64,000 bases of DNA from Cephalotus follicularis (taxonomy: Eukaryota > Streptophyta > Magnoliopsida > Oxalidales > Cephalotaceae). The stretch lies in NCBI GenBank assembly GCA_001972305.1, contig BDDD01000054.1, positions 44,576-108,575 of the forward strand, in the 5' to 3' direction. Positions 56,595 through 64,000 of this stretch are shown here, in pieces (the stretch's first letter is position 1; each line of letters opens with the position of its first letter). A program made the position numbers and the translations under genes. The notes below the pieces were generated by a model that worked only from the letters and a program-made list of their open reading frames with translations, did not search any database and was not told the origin of the DNA.

Positions 56595-58410
56595 TCATTC
56601 AATTTCACATAAACCTAATTCCAATCTAAATTTTGAGAAGGTTTGTTCGTCTAATGGTTTTGTGAAGATGTCCGCGACTTGTTCTTGAGTCGGGACGAAG
56701 ACTAATTCAATATCACCTTTTTCTATGTGATCTTTTATGAAGTGATATCTTATGTCAATGTGTTTAGTCCTAGAGTGATGAACCGGGTTTTTCCTAAACA
56801 TATTGCACTAGTGTTATCACACCTAATTGGCACTTTTTCAAAGTTAAAACCATAGTCAACGAGTTGTTGCTTCATCCCATGATTTGGGCGCAACAACTTC
56901 CTGCGACAATGTATTCGGCTTCGGTAGTAGAAAGTGCTACCGAAATTTATTTCTTGCTAAACCAAGAAATAAGCATATTGCCTAAAAATTGACATGTGCC
57001 ACTCGTACTTTTTCTATCTACTTTGTGTCCTCCGAAGTCGGCATCGGAATAAGTGTGTAAGTCAAAAGACGATTTCCTAGGATACCATAGTCCTAAAAAG
57101 GGTGTATATACTAGATACTTAAAGATTCTTTTTACGGTATGAAAGTGGGATTCCTTGGGACATGCTTGAAATCTAGCACATAAGCATACACTAAACAAAA
57201 TGTTCGGCCTACTAGCCGTCAAGTAAAGCAATGAACCTATCATGCTTATATAAAGTTTTTGATCAATGGACTTACCTTGCTCATCTTTATCAAGTTTGGT
57301 AGTTGTACTCATAGGGGTCTTACTCTTTTTGGCGTTCCCCATACCAAATATTTTAAGTAAATCCTTGACATACTTTGATTGGTTGATGAAGATTCCTTCC
57401 TCTAGTTGTTTGACTTGAAGTCCAACGAAGTAGTTGAGCTCACCCATGATGCTCATTTCAAACTCGTCCTGCATGATCTTAGAAAAACTTTTGCACAAAT
57501 TTTTGTTAGTAGACCCGAAAATTATATCATCAACGTAGACTTGGACAATTAAGATTTCTTTATTGAAAGTTTTTGTGAAAAGAGTAATATCGACTATTCC
57601 TCTTTTAAAGTCATTTTCAACTAAATAACCACTTAATTTTTTGTACCAAGCTCTAGGAGCTTGTTTCAAACCATATAACACTTTTGAGAGTTTAAAGACA
57701 TGGTTAGGAAAATGAGGGTTTTCAAACCCGGGAGGTTGTTCCACATAAACTTCCTCCTTTATTACACCATTTAAGAATGCACTTTTAACATCCATTTGAA
57801 AAATGGTGAAGTCCTTCAATGATGCATATGCAAGTAACATACGTATAGATTCTAATCTAACTACGGGTGCATATGACTCATCAAAGTCAATTCCCTCTTT
57901 TTGGGAATATCCCTTAGCAACTAGCCTACCGTTATTTCTAATCACAATTCCTTGATCATCTACTTTGTTACGAAATACCCATTTCGTGCCGATTATGTTT
58001 TGGTCACAAGGCCTAGGAACTAGATTCCATACTTTATTTCTTTCGAATTGGTTTAATTCTTCTTGCATAGCATTAATCCAATTTTCGTCTTTTTCAGCCT
58101 CATCTATATTTCTATGATCTATTTGTGACAAAAATGCAATATAATTATGATTAACACAAGATCTAGTAGATACTCCTAATCTAGGATTACCTATTATTAC
58201 TTCATGGGGGTGTCGTCTTACCACCTTCAAGGTTTTGTCGTGGAGAGCTTCTTGATAGCTTTCTTGAGAGGTTTCTTCTAGTGTTGATTCCTCATTTTTG
58301 GTTTCTTCTAGGTTTAGCTTTTCAACTCCATTTTTAATAAAATCTATACAATCATCATTAATAACTTCTTTTGGAAGTTTTGGGTTAGTTTCATCAAATA
58401 CGACATGCAT
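56595..58410 (-). pseudogene. Element E reverse transcriptase and RNase H
   Basis: An open stretch of 487 residues (56947-58410) shows [58 protein letters not shown] and the catalytic YVDDIIFGS, then RNase [21 protein letters not shown]. The RNase H end lies at 56595-56801 (SRTKHIDIRYHFIKDHIEKG, TKPL). Typical Copia. About one break. Confidence 0.9.
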
Positions 58411-59667
58411 TGATTCTTCAACTAGTAATGTTCTTTTATTGAAGCATCTATAAGCTGTACTATTAGAAGAATAACCAAGAAAAATACCTTCGTCGACTTT
58501 AGAGTCAAATTTACCAAGATACTCTTTTCCATTATTGTGGATGAAGCACTTGCATCCGAAGGTGTGAAAATAACTAATGTTAGGCTTTCACCCCGTCCAT
58601 AATTCATATGGAGTCTTTTTGAGAATTGGCCTTATTGATATGCGATTTAAGATATAACACGAAGTACTTATAGCTTCCGCCCAAAAATATTTTGGTAAGT
58701 TATTTTCATTTAAAAGTGTTCTACACATTTCTTGCAAAGTTCTATTTTTCCTTTCAACAACCCCATTTTGTTGAGGTGTTCTAGGAGTTAAGAACTCATG
58801 TATAAAACCATTTTCATTGCAAAACTTTTCAAACAAATGATTTTCAAATTCTTTTCCATGATCACTTCTAATTTTAGAAATAGAAGTGTCCTTTTCATTT
58901 TGAACGGTTTTACAAAAATTTGAAAATTCTTTAAAAGATTCACTTTTATGGGCTAGGAAAATAGTCCATGTATATCTAGAATAATCGTCTATTATGACCA
59001 TGGCATATGATTTACCACCTAGGCTTCTAATGTCTATTGGACCAAATAAGTCTATGTGCAAAAGTTGCAATGGCCTAGTTGTTGATACAATGTCTTTGCT
59101 TTTAAATGAAGCTCTAGTTTGTTTACCGTATTGACATGCGTCACAAACTTTATCCATTTCAAAGCTAATTTTAGGGAGACCTTTAACTAATTCATGTTTT
59201 AGAAGCTTTGATATAGTTGACATACCTACATGACCTAATCTTCTATGCCATAGGCAACTATCTTCATTTATAGACACTAGGCACTTAACATTATTCAAGT
59301 CATCTATAACTATCACATACACATTTCCATGTCTATATCCTACAAACTTAATTTGATTACTATTTACATCTATCACTTTACAAGAGTCCTTTTCAAAAGT
59401 GACTCTACAATCCTTGTCACATAATTGGCTTATGCTCAAGAGATTGTGCTTGAGTCCATCAACAAATAAAACATTATTAATAGAGGTTTTATTGTTACCT
59501 ATGGAGCCAAAACCTTTAATCTTTCCTTTTGCATTGTCTCCAAAGGTTACATCTCCTCCTTCCTTTGATTCGAATTTGACGAAGAGACTCTTGTCGCCCG
59601 TCATATGCTTGGAGCACCCACTATCCAAGTACCATTGAGTCTTCTTGGATAGTGCCTTCAAGCACAC
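58411..59667 (-). pseudogene. Element E protease and integrase
   Basis: Protease motif WYLDSGCSKHMTGD (near 59620). Then the HHCC zinc finger LWHRRLGHVGMSTISKL...CDACQYGK, and the core HIDLFGPIDIRSLGGKSYAM, DDYSRYTW, SDHGKEFEN and TPQQNGVVERKNRTLQEM. A linker to reverse transcriptase lies at 58411-58607. Order and motifs are Copia. Confidence 0.9.
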
Positions 59668-59682
59668 CTACAAACACAATTT

Positions 59683-60429
59683 TCAAATACTTGTTTGAGG
59701 TACCCAACAAACCTTGGGTCCATTGGGGTTAGTCAAGATGGTTCCTTTGGGAACCCAACTCTTCTTTTCTCTAGAGAAATTCAAATCATTCAATATATTT
59801 TCTTTGTAAAGGCAAGAGGTAGAAGTATGGTTATTCTTACCACAATTGTTGCAAGATACAATTATTCTTCTTTTATACATACTATTTCTTTTATAAAAGC
59901 AAGATGAGGATGCATGACCGTATTTACCACAATGAACACATGGAGCATTTACCTTTTTCTTATGTATGGCAATTTTCTTATGGTAGCATTGTGAAGATGT
60001 GTGACCATGTTTGCCACAAAAATTACAAGAAATATTCAATTTTTTCTTGAACATGGCATTCTTTTTATGAAAGCAAATAAAAGATGTATGTCCACTTTTA
60101 CCACAATAGTCATAAGAAATTTTTACAATTTTCTTTTTAATTTGAACCTTTTCAACTTTTTCTTTTTCTATCTTTTCTTTCCTTTCAAAGAATGTTTGAT
60201 AAATCTCAACGTTATTCATCTCCTCATATCCTAGTCCGGCTTTATCAAAAACACACCTTTGCATGACAAGAAGATTTTCAAGTTTCTCACTACTGTTAGA
60301 AAGCTTTGAGAAAGTTTTCTTTAATGCATCTATTTCTTCTTTAAGGTTTCTATTCTCCTTTTCTAGATATGCTACTTCATTTTCTAGGAGATCTACTTCA
60401 ATTTCGTTTGAGTTTTCTTCCTTGGCCAA
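59683..60429 (-). pseudogene. Element E gag zinc-knuckle array
   Basis: A coiled-coil-like N-part (LLENEVAYLEKENRNLKEEI) precedes four knuckle-like units spaced about 30 residues apart (YCGKSGHTSFIC, CNFCGKHGHTSSQC, CVHCGKYGHASSSC, CNNCGKNNHTSTSC), each followed by a basic stretch. Most Copia gags have one or two knuckles. The knuckles bind RNA. It lies between gag and the protease. Confidence 0.85.
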
Positions 60430-60454
60430 ATTAATTGATTTAAGTTCATCGTTT

Positions 60455-61330
60455 TCATTTACTAATGTCCTGACCTTTTTTCTTTAGGGATGCAATCATA
60501 GAACTATATTTTTCTACTATTAAGACAAGTTCATCGTATGTTACCTCATTGCTTTCTTCCTCTTCTTCTTCCTCTAAGGCCATCAAAGCTATTTGAGCAG
60601 CTTCTTCATTTGAGTCTTCATCCGAGCTAGACTCATCACTATTATCCCATGTCACGATCATAGCTTTCTTCTTCTTCAAGAGAGATCCTTCTTTTTGAGC
60701 CGAGGGCAATCGCTTTTGTAGTGCCCCAGTTTGTTGCATTCGAAGCATATGATTTCTTCTAGCTTGCTTGGCTCTCCTTTTTGGTAGTTTTTCTTATTTT
60801 GCTTTCCACCAAACTTCTTCTTGCTAGAAATGAATTTCTTGAACTTTCATGTGATAAGGGCTAGCTCTTCATCATCATCATCACCCTCGGAATCTTTGAT
60901 TAGGGAAGATTTCAAAGCGACTATCTTCTTCTTCTTTTTCTCCTTTTCCTCATCATCATCCTTCTTTTGCATTAAGAGCTCATGAGTCATTAATGACCCT
61001 AGAAGATCTTCTAGTGGAAGGACGTTGAGATTCTTTGCTTCTTCAATTGCGGTGACCTTCGGCATCCAAGATCTTGGTAAGCACCTAAGAATTTTTCTCA
61101 CCATTTCACTGTTAGAATAAGTTTTGTCTAAATCTTGCAATGCATTAATGATATTTGTAAAGCTAGAGAACATGGATTTTATGTCTTCGTTCTCTTTCAT
61201 GGTGAACATTTCATACTCATGGACTAGCATACTAATCTTAGCTTCTTTAACTTGATTTGTCCCTTCATAGGTGACCTCAAGTCTATCTCACATTTCCTTG
61301 GCGGAAATGCAAGACGAAATCCTATTGAAG
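60455..61330 (-). pseudogene. Element E gag, N-terminal end lost at the gap
   Basis: The block at 60847-61230 reads YEMFTMKENEDIKSMFSSFT, LRCLPRSWMPKVTAIEEAKN and LPLEDLLGSLMTHELLMQKK, as in the UBN2/DUF4219 Copia gag family. An acidic stretch with DNSDESSSDEDSNEEAA follows at 60500-60660. The first part of gag would lie in or beyond the gap. Confidence 0.82.
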
Positions 61331-61353
61331 TCATTTGAGTTTATAGCACAAAT

Positions 61354-61378
61354 NNNNNNNNNNNNNNNNNNNNNNNNN
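61354..61378. other. Assembly gap, 25 Ns
   Basis: A run of 25 N. To its left is element E gag; to its right is a second copy of element F gag sequence. The size is probably arbitrary. Confidence 0.98.
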
Positions 61379-61879
61379 CTCCCACGACAGAAGTAGATTC
61401 TGGCACATCATCTTTAGATAAGGTATAGACCCTACCTTTCACAATCCCCTTTCCGGTATCCCTTCGCGGTTGAGCAGCCGCAACACTACCACTAGCACCA
61501 GCACCTCCTTGTTGGCCACGTGCTTGATCCCTCATCATTGGACAACCATTCAGCATATGCTCTTGTGAGCCACACCTCAAGCATTTACCCATCTTTTTCC
61601 AGCAATCATTCTCATCATGGTTTTGGCGACCACAGAAAGTACATCCACCCGAATTCTGTTGACCATTTCGGTTAGGAGTTCTTGATCGGTGAATTACTGT
61701 ATCGAGAACCTCATTGACCCTTGTTACAAGACTTTGATGATTTAGCATGATTATTATTTCCCTGCCCTTGTGATTGTGCATGCCTCGATTGATTAGCACG
61801 AGACCGCAACACTCTCCTTTCATTTGCATCGGCCTCTAGAATCCTTTCCCTTTCAGAAATATCTACAAAGAAGTTAGCT
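61379..61879 (-). repeat. Second copy of element F gag C-terminus (duplicate of 53010-53505)
   Basis: Nearly identical to 53010-53505, by eye about 98%, in the same orientation and ending at the same junction with an element E LTR. It includes knuckles CTFCGRQNHDENDC and CLRCGSQEHMLNGC. It most likely comes from a second haplotype or a wrongly joined contig, not from a true tandem copy. Confidence 0.85.
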
Positions 61880-63025
61880 TGTGAATAAACTACAAGGGGG
61901 GGGGGGTGAATTGTAGTTTCTAAACTTTAATAGACTTTTTGCAAATCTAAATAAATCAATGAACAATGTATGTATGCAATTAAGAGAAATTAAATAAACA
62001 ATTTAAAGAGAGAGAGTTAGAAAGTTTGCAAACACGATTTTTAGAGTGGTTCGGCTTAACTGTTGCCTACGTCCACTTTTCCCAAGGATCTCATTGAGTT
62101 TCCACTAGTCTCCGAATAAAATTCTGGGTGCTATTCGGTACACCTTTGTGATTGACCTCAATCACTTACAATTCTCTTTTGGGTTCACTCCCCAATCTCT
62201 CTTAGGGTTCACTCCCCTATTACAATCAAAGTGTAGAGAATGATGTTTGTTCTTAACCTCTCTAAAGGTTGGATTTTGCAAAATAAATTCTCTCAATCTA
62301 AGTGGGAACAAATATAGGCTAAAATACAAGACAAGAGCTTTTGAGATGAACTTTGATGATCTTTGAATGCTTGTGGTGTTTTTGCTTCATTGATATTTGT
62401 ATATGTTGTCTCTTCTATATTTCTTGTTGTCTCCCTTCAAAAAACCTCTGTATATAGACGTTTCTTGCCTTAGAAATCAGTTGGATGTGTCTTGAAACTT
62501 GTTTCTTCAAAAACGGCACATTAAAACTCTGTCAGAAATTTTTCCAGCCGTGCAAAGCGTCGACTGTTTGCCTCAAAGCGTCGCCGCTTATATGACTGTT
62601 GGGAATTTTAATTTGAATTTGTCTAGTCAAAGCGCAGGCATTCTGGATGTAGGAGTCGACTGTTTCCTTAAAGCGCTGACGCTTTGTGTTGAGCGTCGCC
62701 ACTTTTGTCAAATTGATTGGGTCCAAGAAATCTCTGTTTTTAACTGCTGACTTAAGGTCTCAAAGCGCAGATGCTTCTATTTAGGCGTCGACAGTTTGGA
62801 CATTTATAACTTTCCTCCGAACGCTTCAATGGTTGACACTTTGTTCCTTGCCTCGACTGTTGCACAAAGCGCTGACGCTTACTTCCTGAGCGTCGATGCT
62901 TTAAGCTGTTTCTGCAATTTTTCTTGCTGTTTCGCGCATTCTATGTTTTTCTTACACATAAAGAAACTTGGTTAAAACACAAATATGTTATCATCAAAAC
63001 TAGGATTGAGACATAAGTGTCAACA
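61880..63025 (-). repeat. Element E LTR, full length, flanked by element F gag on both sides
   Basis: The minus strand starts TGTTGACACTTATG (63025) and ends TTATTCACA (61880), 1146 bp. F gag lies on both sides, so as assembled it reads as a solo LTR, at the same gag position where the longer E copy begins. It has an 11-nt G run at 61896-61906. A clean target duplication was not found. Confidence 0.82.
62553..62910 (-). repeat. GTCGAC-type motif array in element E LTR
   Basis: AAAGCGTCGACTGTTT, AAGCGTCGCCGCTTA, GGAGTCGACTGTTT, AAGCGCTGACGCTTTG, AGGCGTCGACAGTTT, AAGCGCTGACGCTTA and GAGCGTCGATGCTTTA. Confidence 0.7.
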
Positions 63026-63756
63026 AGTTGTAACATAAATAGTTTAAATCTGATGTCAGGTCGAAGGCCTTTCAGAAACCTTCTGATCTTCCTTGATTCA
63101 CCCTCCACGAGATAGGGTGTATGCCATGCCAACTCCACAATTCTAGTCTGGTACTAAGCTACCGTCATATCCCCTTGACGTAACTCCATCAGCTCAATCT
63201 CCCTCCAGTCACATTCCATCTGTGGAACATAAGCTATAGAACACTCAGACCGAAATCTGTCGCAAGTCCAATCAAGTCCCCGAGATTCCCACTTTGCTTC
63301 TACCATCTCCCACCAATAGGTAGCTTCACCCAATAAGCGGTATACGGAAAAATTGGGCTTCTGTTCATCAATACAATCCAAAGTAGCAAATATTTTCTCC
63401 AAGTCTCTAATCCACTACTCTGCCACAGTAGCATTCAACTCACCATTGAATATCGAAGGGTTCTGCCTCATGAACCGCTCCAAATCTCTGCCAAATCCAC
63501 CAGTATGACAAACTTCAGGAGCATGCTGGTAGGCTTGGTTAGCCTCATACATTTGCCGAATCTGCTCCATATTCACTGCATTGGCTTGAATCTGCTGCTG
63601 GAAAAGGTCAGCCATGCGGTCAAAATTACTCCTCTCATCTTGTACTGGAGGAATATTTACTCTTTCATTCACTGGAGGATCATTTCCATGCATTGGCGAT
63701 GCATTGACTCCTTCGTAGGTTCTACGCCTTTCTCTTATACCTCTTCGTAGATCCAT
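63026..63756 (-). pseudogene. Element F gag N-terminal part
   Basis: The minus strand starts MDLRRGIRERRRTYEGVNAS at 63756 and continues DRMADLFQQQIQANAVNMEQ, FGRDLERFMRQNPSIFNGEL, then EKIFATLDCIDEQK and FLKGLRPDIRFKL up to the Copia E LTR. Close to element D gag. Broken in a few places. Confidence 0.82.
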
Positions 63757-63889
63757 TCTGTTTCCTATATGGAATGGTGTCAATCATTAGGAAACAATTC
63801 ATTTATTTGCTAAGACACTTTCTTTTTTATGAGACAATAGACTTAATTGCCAAGGAACTTATCCCAGCGATAGCTTATAATTTATATAA

Positions 63890-63901
63890 GCTCTGATACC
63901 A
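63890..63901 (-). other. Primer binding site, initiator-Met tRNA type (element F)
   Basis: TGGTATCAGAGC on the minus strand, 3 nt from the LTR end. Confidence 0.85.
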
Positions 63902-63904
63902 TGT

Positions 63905-64000
63905 TGTCCCACCCCGTTATTTCTCACATTGACAACATATATATGTATGGTAACAGATAATAATCCAGCATTCATCAAACGTCAATCATCAATACTTTAA
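63905..64000 (-). repeat. Element F 5' LTR, runs off the window
   Basis: The plus strand TGTCCCACCCCGTTATTTCT matches 44121 onward (TGTCACACCTCGTTATTTCT) to the end of the window, with several differences and a much shorter TA run. Confidence 0.85.

Larger units (their letters stand above)
53506..61353 (-). mobile_element. Element E: Copia, SIRE/Maximus type, inside element F gag
   Basis: On the minus strand it runs gag (61330-60450), zinc-knuckle array (60429-59683), protease and integrase (59667-58588), reverse transcriptase and RNase H (58410-56595), accessory ORF (56354-54969), polypurine tract (54319-54332) and 3' LTR (54318-53506). The order integrase before reverse transcriptase marks Copia; the extra ORF and TTGTCATCATCAAAAAGGGG-type tract mark SIRE/Maximus. 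Its start is lost at the assembly gap. Pol is largely open with only a few breaks. Confidence 0.88.
44121..64000 (-). mobile_element. Element F: Gypsy, Tekay type, minus strand, runs off the window
   Basis: The 3' LTR is at 44121-49606, pol at 49654-52400, protease and gag C-terminus at 52398-53505, gag N-terminus at 63026-63756, the primer site at 63890-63901, and the start of the 5' LTR at 63905. Copia E sits inside gag and solo LTR S4 inside the 3' LTR. F lies in element C's LTR. LTR and gag are related to element D. Broken in around ten places. Confidence 0.82.

Noticed and set aside
61379-63025. A true tandem duplication of F gag and the E LTR
   Set aside because: The second copy starts exactly at an N gap and shares the same insertion junction, so an assembly or haplotype effect is more likely.

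Overview
This window looks like plant nuclear heterochromatin, most likely from a eudicot. I found no host protein gene, tRNA gene or functional rRNA gene. Almost all of it is layered LTR retrotransposon DNA: long-LTR Gypsy elements of the Tekay/Del type, primed by initiator-Met tRNA, plus Copia elements of SIRE/Maximus and Tork/Tnt1-like type. At the left edge lies part of a CACTA-type DNA transposon gene. All LTR elements are fossils, broken in several to many places. There is one assembly gap of 25 Ns.

Layout: 2-1210 CACTA Transposase_24-like ORF. 1480-8868 Gypsy element A (+), truncated at its left end; its right LTR abuts the gag of element B. 8869-15462 Gypsy B (+), with little pol left and a long 3' LTR that holds solo LTR S1 (12391-14698). 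15463-17964 Copia G (-), then about 1.2 kb with no recognisable gene, then a Copia LTR fragment (19200-19553). 19554-44120 Gypsy C (-), hit by solo LTR S3 (21171-24618), solo LTR S2 (25943-28813) and the complete-length Gypsy D (+, 30681-42267). D itself holds solo LTR S5 (34932-37512). 44121 to the window end is Gypsy F (-), lying in C's other LTR. F holds solo LTR S4 (45490-48259) and, inside its gag, the SIRE-type Copia E (-, 53506-61353, then a gap, then another E LTR at 61880-63025).

The nesting gives an order: C is older (paired LTRs about 7% different by eye), D is younger (a few per cent), and S5 is younger still. Five LTRs stand alone between exact or near-exact 5-bp target duplications.

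Two patterns stand out. First, most of these LTRs carry arrays of short palindromes centred on GTCGAC, in three flavours (GACGTCGACGTC, GCGTCGACGC, CAGTCGACTG). A Gypsy LTR typically has one array a few hundred bp upstream of a TATA box and a second downstream. Both arrays in one LTR share the flavour, and the unrelated Copia E carries the same kind of motif. Second, the LTRs contain a conserved intron-like interval. It starts at a donor such as AG|GTAGGGG or GTGAGT and ends at a branch-point-like GGCTAAC or GACTAAYCCC followed by TTTCAG or TTTTGCAG. The second array lies inside it. I know of no description of this combined LTR architecture. Other points are a 5S rRNA-like segment in S3, a SIRE element with a plant-transposon-type accessory ORF, and a duplication around the gap that suggests an assembly or haplotype artefact.
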